Shown here: positions 17,852 to 26,171 of the stretch, piece by piece
Layout: the number at the start of each line of letters is the position of its first letter
Numbering within the stretch: position 1 is the stretch's first letter
Assembly: GCF_000772945.1 (NCBI RefSeq)
Contig: NZ_JPVN01000030.1
Location: forward strand, 1-39,879
DNA from: Ureibacillus manganicus DSM 26584
GTDB taxonomy: Bacteria > Bacillota > Bacilli > Bacillales_A > Planococcaceae
Length of the DNA stretch: 39,879 bases
Direction of reading: 5' to 3'
Program-made: the position numbers and the translations under genes
Notes under the pieces: generated by a model
The model's database searches: none
What the model saw: only the letters and a program-made list of their open reading frames with translations
What the model was told of the DNA's origin: nothing

Positions 17852-18532
17852 TTAGCTATGTTTATGTTCGAAAAGTGGTTGAATTGCATAAGGGTTCACT
17901 ACATAACCCTCTTTAACCATAACTTCATTCATTTTATGTTCATGTGGAAATTTAAAAATACCATTGTCAAAATCAGTACCAATTTCTTTAAAGAAAATTC
18001 CTTCTAAATGTTCCATTTTCGGACAAGTAAAAGAAATTTTATAGCTTTCGTCATCTCGAGTAATATAAGCGCGGACACCTTTTTCAAAGTTTCCATTGTC
18101 ATTATCAACAAACTGCCTTTTCACCGAAACGATATGGAAATCTACAAAAGGAACCTCTTTTAACAACACATTTAAAAATGACCCTTTAGTAATTTCTTCC
18201 CATCTACTTTGAGCACTTTGGCCGACAATAATTTGAGTAATGTCGTGTTGACGTGCTGTTTCAGCAATTACTTTTTGAATTGGTCTTTTTTCGTTATCGC
18301 GGATAATGAATTTTTCCACACCAAGTTCGTTACAAAGCTCTGTCCATTTTTCAATATAACCTGACTTTTCAGCATCAAAAGCATCAAGAGGGTTATGGTC
18401 AACTGTTAAAATATATAAGGGACAATCTAATAACGTTGCCAGTTTATGACCTCTCCGAATAAGCCGCTCTCCATTTAATCCATAATACACGCAGACGAGT
18501 ATGCTTTCATCTGACCTTTTTAAACTAGCCAT
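17852..18532 (-). CDS. Universal stress protein, KdpD-type UspA domain
   Basis: A 226-aa cytoplasmic protein. Residues ~8-140 form a UspA-like nucleotide-binding domain of the kind found in KdpD sensor kinases: ILVCVYYGLNGERLIRRG at the start and the ATP loop IIVGQSAQSRWEEITKGS at about 120-137. The C-terminal ~85 residues are unlike KdpD and contain no kinase or membrane segments. It may bind ATP and sense salt, potassium or energy state. It is divergent from the mrp antiporter operon across a 563-bp region, which fits an ion-homeostasis role but does not prove one. GAGGTG precedes the ATG. Confidence 0.75.
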   Translation of the reverse strand: MASLKRSDESILVCVYYGLNGERLIRRGHKLATLLDCPLYILTVDHNPLDAFDAEKSGYIEKWTELCNELGVEKFIIRDNEKRPIQKVIAETARQHDITQIIVGQSAQSRWEEITKGSFLNVLLKEVPFVDFHIVSVKRQFVDNDNGNFEKGVRAYITRDDESYKISFTCPKMEHLEGIFFKEIGTDFDNGIFKFPHEHKMNEVMVKEGYVVNPYAIQPLFEHKHS

Positions 18533-18824
18533 TTTAAATTACACCTCAAAATAATAGTTTTGTCTTAAAAAATTCAATTTTAAAATAGCAAATTTGCGGA
18601 GAAATGAGAAAAAGTAAATGCTATTTAAGTGCATCGATGTATATCTTATTGTATACTTTTATTAAGAAGACTTATTGTATTTTTATGAAAATTTACGTAA
18701 ATTTCATTTTCGTAAGAAACGTAAAATGAAATTTTTAAAGTATTAATTCCTCTGTATGACATCATATTATGAATTGAGTTTGATAGTAAGTCAAGTGAAG
18801 GGTTGGTTTTACATAGGAAAATCA
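18533..18824. promoter_or_regulatory. Divergent region usp / mrp with A/T-rich palindromes
   Basis: A perfect 16-bp palindrome AAATTTACGTAAATTT lies at 18689-18704. It overlaps a hairpin with arms 18701-18712 (ATTTCATTTTCG) and 18720-18732, which is followed by TTTT and could act as a weak terminator or an operator cluster. Either strand's promoter may lie here; no -35/-10 pair stands out enough to call. Confidence 0.4.
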
Positions 18825-19070
18825 AAACTTCATTCAGTTTTAATTATTATCTTCTATGAGTAGTGAGGTAGTTTGCCGAGCATTATGGTTATTTGAGATA
18901 TTAAGCCCTGAATGAAGTTTAGCCTCCGGCGGATGCCACAGATTTTTAATGGTCCAAACAGATGAACTTAGACTAAGAGCGCCACGTCCTGTGGCAACGT
19001 CTAAGTGACCAACATCCTGTTGGCCTAAGCTCGAGAAAATCTGGGCGACAAATACGCCAAGGCGCATTTG
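18825..19070. repeat. Structured inverted-repeat element in the mrp leader
   Basis: A perfect 13-bp inverted repeat (18825-18837 and 18908-18920) is followed by a G/C-richer, multi-stem block. Outer stem: GCC-A-CAGATTTT (18935-18946) with AAAATCTGGGC (19036-19046), one bulge. Inside are two hairpins: ACTTAGAC/GTCTAAGT (18966-18973/18999-19006) capped by GCCAC-GTCCT-GTGGC, and CCAAC-ATCCT-GTTGG (19009-19023). A further inverted repeat (19049-19058/19061-19070) follows. It ends 11 bp before the mrpA ribosome site. Candidate identities are a dispersed intergenic repeat or a cis-acting RNA. Confidence 0.65.
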
Positions 19071-19095
19071 AAACATATATTGGAGGTCTAGCTTT

Positions 19096-21507
19096 GTGTC
19101 AACTGAATTTGCCATCATCCTATGCCCATTCCTAGTAGCAGCGCTCATTCTGATTTTTCACAGGAGATTGAGCAAAAATGTTATTGGTTGGGTTGTATTT
19201 TTTATTCCATTAAGTCTTTTCATTATATTAACTACATTTATCCCTCGTATTTCAAGTGGTGAGACCTTCTCCAATACATATGAGTGGATTCCCTCGTTAA
19301 ACATTAATTTCACAACGTATATAGACGGACTTAGTTTAATATTTAGTTTGCTTATAACTGGAATAGGCGCGTTAGTCGTTTTCTACTCTATTTTTTATTT
19401 ATCAAAAAAAGAATCATTACATCATTTTTATTGTTATTTGTTACTCTTTATGGGCGCTATGTTGGGCGTTGTATTTTCCGATAATTTAATGGTGTTGTAT
19501 GCATTTTGGGAGCTAACAAGCGTATCTTCTTTCTTATTAATTGCCTTCTGGCACCATCGTAAGGCTTCAAGAGCTGGTGCAAGAAAGTCAATGACCATCA
19601 CAGTATCTGGTGGAATTGCGATGTTAGCCGGTTTTTTAATGATTTATACAATGTCTGGAACAATGAGTATAAGAGAAATTCTCGCAAATGTAGACTTAAT
19701 TAGCGAGCATACATTATTTATCCCATCGCTAGTCTTAGTTCTATTAGGTGCATTTACAAAGTCAGCGCAATTCCCGTTCCATATATGGTTACCAGATGCT
19801 ATGGAAGCACCTACACCTGTTAGTGCCTATTTACACTCAGCCACAATGGTTAAAGCGGGTATTTACTTAGTTGCTAGATTTACTCCTATTTTTGGTGGAG
19901 AAATGATTTGGTTTTGGGCTATTACAGGAATCGGTTTAATAACGTTGTTCTGGGGTTCTTTTAACGCTGTTCGACAAACAGATTTAAAAGCAATATTAGC
20001 TTTTTCTACTGTCAGTCAACTAGGATTAATTATGAGTTTACTGGGTATCGGTTCAGTAGCTTTAAACTTTGGCTATTCTACGGAATCCATAATTTATACG
20101 CAAGCTACGTTTGCAGCCATTTTCCACCTTATCAACCATTCCACATTTAAAGGTGCTTTGTTCATGATGGTAGGTATTGTTGACCATGAAGTTGGAACAC
20201 GTGATATAAGGCGTTTAGGTGGTCTTATGTCCTTCATGCCAGTAACATTTACCATTGCCTTAATAGGATCATTTTCTATGGCAGGGTTGCCACCTTTTAA
20301 TGGTTTTCTCAGTAAGGAAATGTTCTTTACTGCAGTATTAAGAATTAGTACATTAGACATTTTTTCATTAGATAGTCTTGGTGTATTAATCCCTGTTGTT
20401 GCATGGGTTGCAAGTGTATTCACATTTATTTACTGCTTAATCATTGTAGGTCGTACCTTCACTGGTAAGGTGAAACCTGATATCAAAGAAAGAGAGTTGC
20501 ATGAGGCACCCTTTGGGATGTTAGTATCTCCATTAATTTTAGTAGGGCTAGTTATTTTAATTTTCTTTTTCCCAAATATCGTAGGAAACTATTTAATAAA
20601 ACCTGCAATGGCAAGTATATATCCAGCATTTCCAGTAGATGAGATGACACCACGCATCTACGCTTGGCATGGCTTTAATCCGGAATTGTGGATGACGATT
20701 GGTGTAGTAATTCTTGGGATTATTCTTTATAAATTCTTAAAGTATTGGTCTCGAATTTATAATTGGATTCCACAAGGATTAACGTTAAATAGGCTCTATG
20801 AAGGATTCTTTACTAAAAGTGAAGATATCTCTGGTAATCTGACGAATCGTTATATGAACGGTAATTTAACGAACTACTTTGTTTATATATATGTAATCTT
20901 TGTTGCAATTGTAGCGGGCTATTTTATCACTTCTGATGCATTTGCGTGGAATCTTTTTAGTGGATCGAAGATAGATCACTATGAATTGATACTTGTCTTT
21001 GTCATGATGTTTTGTGCAATAGCACTCATAACTGCTAAGTCGAGAATATCAGCAGTATTAATTAATGGTGTTCTAGGCTATTCTGTTGCATTCTTTTTTG
21101 TTTCATTCCGTGCACCAGATTTAGCTTTAACTCAGCTTGTTGTTGAGTCTGTTACTACGGCTTTATTTTTAATTTGTTTTAAATTCTTACCTGAAATAAA
21201 ACGTGAACATAGTACAAAAAGATGGAAAATAACAAAAGGGGCAATTTCAATTTTTGTTGGCGCAACTGTAACGATCGTTGGGCTAGCGGTAATAAACTAT
21301 GAAAAATTCGCCTCTATTTCTACTTACTTTGAAGATTCTTATAATCTTGCAGGTGGAAAAAATATCGTAAATACAATCTTAGGAGATTTCCGTGCATTTG
21401 ATACGATGCTAGAAGTTGTAGTCCTCTTTATTGCAGGCTTAGGAATCTATGCCCTCATTAAGTTAAAAGCAGTAAAGGGGGATAAGACAATTGAGAAAAG
21501 TGAATGA
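19096..21507 (+). CDS. mrpA: Mrp Na+/H+ antiporter subunit A
   Basis: The largest subunit (803 aa) of the seven-protein Mrp complex, which exports Na+ in exchange for H+ and supports alkaline pH and salt tolerance. It is homologous to NuoL of complex I and has about 20 membrane helices. Conserved charged residues are visible: Glu139 in FWELTSVSSFLL, Lys222 in TKSAQFPFH and Lys253 in MVKAGIYLVAR. The C-terminal third, from about residue 650, is the MbhD/MbhE-like extension (FRAPDLALTQLVVE) found in full-length MrpA. The start is GTG 19096, nine bases after TGGAGG. mrpB overlaps its end by 17 bp, so the operon is tightly coupled. A folded element sits in its leader. Confidence 0.96.
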   Translation: MSTEFAIILCPFLVAALILIFHRRLSKNVIGWVVFFIPLSLFIILTTFIPRISSGETFSNTYEWIPSLNINFTTYIDGLSLIFSLLITGIGALVVFYSIFYLSKKESLHHFYCYLLLFMGAMLGVVFSDNLMVLYAFWELTSVSSFLLIAFWHHRKASRAGARKSMTITVSGGIAMLAGFLMIYTMSGTMSIREILANVDLISEHTLFIPSLVLVLLGAFTKSAQFPFHIWLPDAMEAPTPVSAYLHSATMVKAGIYLVARFTPIFGGEMIWFWAITGIGLITLFWGSFNAVRQTDLKAILAFSTVSQLGLIMSLLGIGSVALNFGYSTESIIYTQATFAAIFHLINHSTFKGALFMMVGIVDHEVGTRDIRRLGGLMSFMPVTFTIALIGSFSMAGLPPFNGFLSKEMFFTAVLRISTLDIFSLDSLGVLIPVVAWVASVFTFIYCLIIVGRTFTGKVKPDIKERELHEAPFGMLVSPLILVGLVILIFFFPNIVGNYLIKPAMASIYPAFPVDEMTPRIYAWHGFNPELWMTIGVVILGIILYKFLKYWSRIYNWIPQGLTLNRLYEGFFTKSEDISGNLTNRYMNGNLTNYFVYIYVIFVAIVAGYFITSDAFAWNLFSGSKIDHYELILVFVMMFCAIALITAKSRISAVLINGVLGYSVAFFFVSFRAPDLALTQLVVESVTTALFLICFKFLPEIKREHSTKRWKITKGAISIFVGATVTIVGLAVINYEKFASISTYFEDSYNLAGGKNIVNTILGDFRAFDTMLEVVVLFIAGLGIYALIKLKAVKGDKTIEKSE

Positions 21508-21916
21508 TGTTATATTACGAACGGTTGTAAAAGGTGTTGTTTTAATTATTTTAACGCTTGGAGTTTACTTGTTCTTTTCAGGACATAATGCACCAGGTGG
21601 AGGGTTTATAGGTGGGCTTGTCTTAGGTTCGGCGATTGTTTTACTTTATATCACCTATGACATAGAGACAATTCAGCGGAAGATGCCTTTTGACTTTAAA
21701 AAGGTAGCTGCTTTGGGAGTCTTACTTGCAACAGGAACTGCAATTGGCTCATTATATTTTGATGTTCCATTCTTATCCCAAACAGACGGATATTTTAATA
21801 TTCCATTTTTAGGCGAGAAACATTTAACAACTGTGACAATTTTTGAAGCGGGTGTTGCTTTAACAGTTATAGGAACTCTTGTCACAATAATTTTGAGTAT
21901 TAGTGAGGATGATTAA
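21491..21916 (+). CDS. mrpB: Mrp antiporter subunit B
   Basis: A 141-aa membrane subunit with four helices and the MnhB signature GHNAPGGGFIGGLVLGSA near residue 32. It starts at TTG 21491 inside the end of mrpA, behind AAAGGGGG. Translation is therefore coupled to mrpA. It is required for Mrp complex assembly in characterised Bacillus systems. Confidence 0.93.
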   Translation: MRKVNDVILRTVVKGVVLIILTLGVYLFFSGHNAPGGGFIGGLVLGSAIVLLYITYDIETIQRKMPFDFKKVAALGVLLATGTAIGSLYFDVPFLSQTDGYFNIPFLGEKHLTTVTIFEAGVALTVIGTLVTIILSISEDD

Positions 21917-21917
21917 T

Positions 21918-22256
21918 ATGGAATCTTTAATGGTTGTATTAGTTGGCGTTCTCGTTTCAGTGGGAACGTATTTAATCCTCTCTCGCAATATTATACGTAT
22001 TATTTTAGGAACAGCAGTTTTATCTCATGCAGTCCATTTACTAATTTTGACGGTTGGTGGGTTAAAAACAGGAGGTGTACCAGTACTTGGTCAAAAAGAT
22101 GGTCCATTTACTGATGCACTTCCACAAGCTTTAATATTAACCGCTATTGTGATTAGCTTTGCTACAACAGCATTACTATTAGTATTGGCATACCGAGTGT
22201 ACAAAACCAATGGAACGGATGATGTTTCAGAATTGAGAGGTATGCCTGATGAATAA
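21918..22256 (+). CDS. mrpC: Mrp antiporter subunit C
   Basis: A 112-aa NuoK-like subunit with three membrane helices. It shows the expected HAVHLLILTVG and the loop DALPQALILTAIVISFA. ATG 21918 is preceded by GAGGA and starts two bases after the mrpB stop; a GTG 15 bases upstream is in frame but coincides with the ribosome site. Length equals that of other MrpC proteins. It packs against MrpA and MrpD in the ion path. Confidence 0.93.
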   Translation: MESLMVVLVGVLVSVGTYLILSRNIIRIILGTAVLSHAVHLLILTVGGLKTGGVPVLGQKDGPFTDALPQALILTAIVISFATTALLLVLAYRVYKTNGTDDVSELRGMPDE

Positions 22257-23733
22257 TATTATCGTTTTGCCACTGATCATTCCAATTATGACGGCAGTTA
22301 TACTCGTTTTTTTACGTAACAATATTATATTACAGAGAATTATTTCGCTGATTACAATGGTGTTTGTTACAGCGATCTCCATTCTGCTTTTACTAAATGT
22401 CGAAGCGGATGGAATTATGAAAATTGATTTTGGAGGTTGGTTGCCACCTTTTGGTATTTTATTTGTAGCAGATTCTTTTTCATTGTTATTAGTGATCACT
22501 GCAAATATTGTGGCAATTCTTTGCCTTATTTACTCGTTTTCAACAATTGGGTTTAGACATGAAAACATGTTCTTTTACCCATTTGTACTTTTATTAATTG
22601 CCGGAGTGAATGGGTCGTTTTTAACAGGAGATATATTTAATCTATTTGTTTGTTTTGAAGTAATGCTTTTAGCATCTTATGTATTGATTGCGTTAGGTGG
22701 AGAAAAGGTTCAATTACGTGAATCTATAAAGTATGTTTTGATTAATGTTGTAACTTCATGGATTTTCCTTGTTGCGCTTGCTTATTTATATGGAACTTTA
22801 AAGACATTAAATATGGCCCATATAGCAGAAAGGGTTGCAGAAGTAGGGCAAGATCCTTTAATTACTACAGTAGCAATTCTGTTCTTAATCGTATTTAGTA
22901 TTAAAGCAGGCCTACTATTATTCTTTTGGTTACCAGGTTCATATATTGTGCCTCCTACCGCAGTACAGGCGTTGTTTGCTGCTTTGCTTACAAAAGTGGG
23001 GGTATATGCATTAATTCGTACATTTACATTAATGTTCCCACTAAATCAGGAAGTGACACATACGTTAATTGGGATTATGGCCGGCATAACAATTGTGCTT
23101 GGTTGTATGGGTGCAATGTCAGGGAAAGATGTTTATACAATTGCTACATATAATGTCATCATTGGTGTTGGGTTTATTTTAATTGGATTAGCTGCTGGTA
23201 CGGAAACAGCATTGTCTGGAGCAATTTATTATCTAATTCATGACATGTTAGCAAAAGGATTGTTATTCCTTTTAGTAGGGACCATGGTCTATTTAACTGG
23301 AGAGACCATTGTTAAAAGAATGAGTGGACTCATCCAAAACTATCCGCTTTTTGGTTGGATTTTCTTTATCGTTTTATTAACGTTAACTGGAATGCCTCCA
23401 TTCAGTGGATTTGTTGGGAAAATCCTTATTGGACAAGGTGCGATTGAAGCAGGCTCTTATGTATTATTAACTATCGGATTTGCTTCAAGTATTATCGTAT
23501 TGTATTCTCTCTTAAGAATTTTCTTAGCATCTTTCTTTGGAGAAACGACAGTTAGTGAAGAAGATAAAAAACCTATTCCTAAAGGTGTAATGGTGTCGTT
23601 TATATTATTTACGATTGCTATTATCTATTTAGGTGTAGGTGCGGAATCACTTTCTATTTATGTACAAGATGCAGCCCGTACTCTAATAAATCCATCTATT
23701 TATATTGATGCGATTTTAGGGGAGGGAATATAA
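22249..23733 (+). CDS. mrpD: Mrp antiporter subunit D
   Basis: A 494-aa NuoM/NuoN-like proton-translocating subunit with about 14 helices. The key charged pair is in the expected place: Glu137 in CFEVMLLASYVLIALG and Lys219 in FSIKAGLLLFFWLPG. The HD in YYLIHDMLAKG is also present. Its ATG lies within the last codons of mrpC (8-bp overlap), with GAGAGG upstream. The length is normal. Confidence 0.95.
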   Translation: MNNIIVLPLIIPIMTAVILVFLRNNIILQRIISLITMVFVTAISILLLLNVEADGIMKIDFGGWLPPFGILFVADSFSLLLVITANIVAILCLIYSFSTIGFRHENMFFYPFVLLLIAGVNGSFLTGDIFNLFVCFEVMLLASYVLIALGGEKVQLRESIKYVLINVVTSWIFLVALAYLYGTLKTLNMAHIAERVAEVGQDPLITTVAILFLIVFSIKAGLLLFFWLPGSYIVPPTAVQALFAALLTKVGVYALIRTFTLMFPLNQEVTHTLIGIMAGITIVLGCMGAMSGKDVYTIATYNVIIGVGFILIGLAAGTETALSGAIYYLIHDMLAKGLLFLLVGTMVYLTGETIVKRMSGLIQNYPLFGWIFFIVLLTLTGMPPFSGFVGKILIGQGAIEAGSYVLLTIGFASSIIVLYSLLRIFLASFFGETTVSEEDKKPIPKGVMVSFILFTIAIIYLGVGAESLSIYVQDAARTLINPSIYIDAILGEGI

Positions 23734-23734
23734 G

Positions 23735-24217
23735 ATGTTTGGACAATTTATATTAAATCTGTTTATTGCATTATTATGGTTGTTACTAGCTGACGAAGAT
23801 TTCCCTCTATTAACAACATTCTTTACAGGGTTCGTTGTGGGAATCGGTATTATATATATAATGCATCGATTCTTTGGGACAAAGTTTTATTTGAGAAGAG
23901 TTATAAAGATTATCGTGCTAATTTTAATTTTTATCCGAGAAATTTTAAGCTCTAGTCTAGTAATTATGAAACAAATTCTAACACCTCAGTTAAAGATTAC
24001 TCCTGGTATCATTAAGTATGAAACGAAATTAGAAGGGGACTGGGAAATTACAACACTAGCACTCCTTTTAACATTGACACCAGGTTCTGTTGTAATTGAA
24101 GTTTCTGAGGCAGGAGATGTGTTTTATATTCATGCGATGGATCTAGAAGAATCAAGGGATTCATTACTAAAGCAAATAAATAAGTTTGAAAGAGCAATTA
24201 TGGAGGTGACGAGATAA
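23735..24217 (+). CDS. mrpE: Mrp antiporter subunit E
   Basis: A 160-aa MnhE-family subunit with two or three N-terminal helices and a cytoplasmic domain. The family motif TLTPGSVVIEV lies near residue 110. ATG 23735 stands one base after the mrpD stop, with GGGGAGGG as ribosome site. MrpE is needed for full antiport activity in studied systems. Confidence 0.93.
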   Translation: MFGQFILNLFIALLWLLLADEDFPLLTTFFTGFVVGIGIIYIMHRFFGTKFYLRRVIKIIVLILIFIREILSSSLVIMKQILTPQLKITPGIIKYETKLEGDWEITTLALLLTLTPGSVVIEVSEAGDVFYIHAMDLEESRDSLLKQINKFERAIMEVTR

Positions 24218-24502
24218 ATGAAAGAAACTATATTATTTATAGCACTTGCACTATTTATAGTGGCCATTTTCTTAATTTTATATCGCGTCATCGTAGGACC
24301 TTCAATGCCTGATCGGGCAATTGCTCTAGATACGATAGGTGTTAACTTTATTTCTACGATTGCGATTGTTTCTATTGTTTTATCAACAAAGGCCTTCTTA
24401 GAGGCAATTCTTATTTTAGGGATACTAGCCTTTATCGGCACAATTGCCTTTTCAAAATATATTGAAAGGGGCGATATCATTGAGCGGAAGCGAGATCATT
24501 GA
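24218..24502 (+). CDS. mrpF: Mrp antiporter subunit F
   Basis: A 94-aa subunit with three helices and the MnhF signature VGPSMPDRAIALDTIG at about residues 26-41. Its ATG follows the mrpE TAA with no gap, behind GGAGGTGA. Other MrpF proteins are implicated in cholate and Na+ efflux; here it is one member of an intact operon. Confidence 0.93.
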   Translation: MKETILFIALALFIVAIFLILYRVIVGPSMPDRAIALDTIGVNFISTIAIVSIVLSTKAFLEAILILGILAFIGTIAFSKYIERGDIIERKRDH

Positions 24503-24905
24503 ATGGATTGGTATTCTCTTAATCTTACTAGGCGCAATTTTTAGTGTAATCAGTGCTATTGGATTGGTTCGTTTACCAGATGTCTATACAAGGGCACATG
24601 CAGCTTCCAAAAGTTCCACATTAGCAGTAATGGTTTGTTTACTAGGAACTTTCCTCTATTTCTGGGCAGACAATGGCTATGTTAGCGTGCGTCTAATATT
24701 AGGGATTATCTTTGTATTTATTACAGCTCCAGTTTCAGCACACTTAGTATGTCGTGCCGCCTATCGCTCACGAGTACCGTTAGCGGAAGGATCTGGAGAG
24801 GATGAATTAAAGGATGTATTATTCGGAGCAGATAATGTAACTCCAGTTTCAGTAGAGGGTGTTTCATTTGAAGAAATAGAAAGTAAAAAATCAAAAAACG
24901 AATAA
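24480..24905 (+). CDS. mrpG: Mrp antiporter subunit G
   Basis: A 141-aa subunit with three helices and the MnhG motif LVRLPDVYTRAHAASKSSTL. The start is assigned to TTG 24480, nine bases after AAAGGGG, giving MSGSEIIEWIG; it overlaps mrpF by 23 bp. The acidic, serine-rich tail (about 30 residues after AYRSRVPLAEG) makes it slightly longer than most MrpG. It is the last gene of the operon and is followed by a terminator. Confidence 0.92.
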   Translation: MSGSEIIEWIGILLILLGAIFSVISAIGLVRLPDVYTRAHAASKSSTLAVMVCLLGTFLYFWADNGYVSVRLILGIIFVFITAPVSAHLVCRAAYRSRVPLAEGSGEDELKDVLFGADNVTPVSVEGVSFEEIESKKSKNE

Positions 24906-24908
24906 ATC

Positions 24909-25087
24909 TTATCCACAAGGTGAAAACATCTACTTTTTAAAGAAGTAGGTGTTTTTCTTGTTTTGTGGATAAAAATTGTATATTTGTACGTGATTTTCTC
25001 ATATTGGATTGTGGAAAACTTGCAGGATTGAGGATAACCCTGTGGAGAACTGGGACAAGTTTGTAAGTTGAGAGGGTTTGTGGATAA
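24909..25087. promoter_or_regulatory. Cluster of five DnaA-box-like 9-mers
   Basis: Three perfect DnaA boxes (TTATCCACA or its complement) lie at 24909-24917 (plus), 24964-24972 (minus) and 25079-25087 (minus). Two one-mismatch boxes lie at 25010-25018 (TTTTCCACA, minus) and 25041-25049 (TTCTCCACA, minus). Five in 179 bp, four of them co-oriented, is far above chance for a 9-mer. Bacillus chromosomes carry such clusters outside oriC, where they titrate DnaA or let it regulate genes. No dnaA, dnaN or rep gene is here. Confidence 0.65.
24925..24957 (+). terminator. Intrinsic terminator of the mrp operon
   Basis: Arms AACATCTACTT (24925-24935) and AAGTAGGTGTT (24943-24953) form 11 bp with one G-U, followed by TTT. 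It sits between the first and second DnaA-like boxes. Confidence 0.85.
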
Positions 25088-25123
25088 GTTTTTTTCTCCA
25101 CTTTTTAAAAGGACTTTGAGGAG

Positions 25124-25153
25124 TTGTAAAATGGTGGAAGCACTGATTATAAT
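25124..25153 (+). promoter_or_regulatory. Promoter of the NERD gene
   Basis: TTGTAA (25124-25129) and a perfect TATAAT (25148-25153) are 18 bp apart. The predicted transcript start near 25160 leaves only about seven bases before the ATG at 25167, so the message would be almost leaderless unless a second promoter lies upstream. Confidence 0.5.
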
Positions 25154-25160
25154 AGTTTAA
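25131..25160 (+). CDS. Nine-codon upstream frame with strong ribosome site, in frame with the NERD gene
   Basis: ATG 25131 follows GAGGAG with seven bases of spacing and reads MVEALIIIV before TAA at 25158. Six bases later, in the same frame, is the ATG of the NERD gene. It may be a leader peptide that couples translation, or the original N-terminus of the NERD protein cut off by a nonsense change. Its expression is not shown. Confidence 0.3.
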   Translation: MVEALIIIV

Positions 25161-25166
25161 GGAAGA

Positions 25167-26162
25167 ATGAGTAAGAATGCGGTCAAAAACATAAAGGAGC
25201 GAGCGCTACTTTTGGAGATTCTTACTAAATTGAATGTTGATGTACTTATAAATAGATTAGAGATTAGTAACGTAGAAACTAAACAGTTCTTTGAAGAAAA
25301 ATTATTTAAGATGAAATCCGGAATAGTGGGGGAAGATCGATTAAATAAAATATTCAATCACTATCAATTTCCCTTCCCCTATCAAGTATTAAAAGGAGTT
25401 TCTTTAGATTCTGGTGGTAAGTTTCAAACCGATTGTCTAATCCTAACACCGAATTTAATTATTTTGCTTGAGAGTAAAAATATTAGTGGGAAACTATATT
25501 TTGAAAGTAACCCTGAAAGGCTTGTTCGTGAAAAGGAAAATGGACTAATCGATGTCTACGAAAGTCCTGAAGTCCAAGTTGAAAGAAATGTAACCCTACT
25601 AAAAATGTGGTTGGAGGAGCATGGTTTAAAGATACCTGTTGTGGGAGCGTTCATTCTTACTAGTGCAAAACACCCAATTGTAGTAAAGGAACCATTGAGA
25701 ATCCAAGCATTATTTCCAAAATCAGTTTTTTCCTATGTGCATCAACAGTGGAATCAATACCGTAATAGAAAGCAGTTTTTATCGATTGACGGTATGGAGA
25801 AATTACGGGAGATGATTGAATTAGAAAGTGTGAAAAACCGCTATGAACAATTTCCGTTGAGAAAGCGTTGGAGTTTTGAAAATGTAAAGCTAGTTCAAGG
25901 TGTCCGCTGTTGTAGATGTAACAAAATAGGTATGACTTGGATCTCACGTAGTTGGGAGTGTAAGTGTGGGTATAAGGATAAAGATGCTCACATTCCAACG
26001 CTTCAAGAATGGTTTATTTTCAATAAAAATACAATAACGAATAAAGAATGTCGTGAATATTTAATGATTGATAGTCGGCATGTAATTAAACGCTTGTTAA
26101 AACATAAATGTATTTTAGAAATTGGTAATACTAAAGGTACTAATTATAAGTGGAATTGGTGA
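25167..26162 (+). CDS. NERD-domain nuclease-related protein with zinc ribbon
   Basis: A 331-aa cytoplasmic protein. About residues 48-165 form a NERD domain: GIVGEDRLNKI, then LDSGGKFQTDCLIL, then LIILLESKNISGKLYFE, giving the E...D...ExK-like pattern of the PD-(D/E)XK nuclease fold. Residues ~250-275 carry a Cys-rich zinc ribbon (CCRCNKIG ... WECKCGYKD), and the tail looks like a small winged-helix domain. It may bind or cut nucleic acid; related NERD proteins have no settled role. AAGGAAG lies just before the ATG. It is monocistronic between a DnaA-box cluster and the CCGCTCAA array, and ends in a strong terminator. Confidence 0.8.
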   Translation: MSKNAVKNIKERALLLEILTKLNVDVLINRLEISNVETKQFFEEKLFKMKSGIVGEDRLNKIFNHYQFPFPYQVLKGVSLDSGGKFQTDCLILTPNLIILLESKNISGKLYFESNPERLVREKENGLIDVYESPEVQVERNVTLLKMWLEEHGLKIPVVGAFILTSAKHPIVVKEPLRIQALFPKSVFSYVHQQWNQYRNRKQFLSIDGMEKLREMIELESVKNRYEQFPLRKRWSFENVKLVQGVRCCRCNKIGMTWISRSWECKCGYKDKDAHIPTLQEWFIFNKNTITNKECREYLMIDSRHVIKRLLKHKCILEIGNTKGTNYKWNW

Positions 26163-26171
26163 TCGAAATAT

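Noticed and set aside
18840..19148. 102-codon open frame on the minus strand across the mrp leader
   Set aside because: It runs through the inverted-repeat element and into mrpA, has no ribosome site, and its codons follow the stems.
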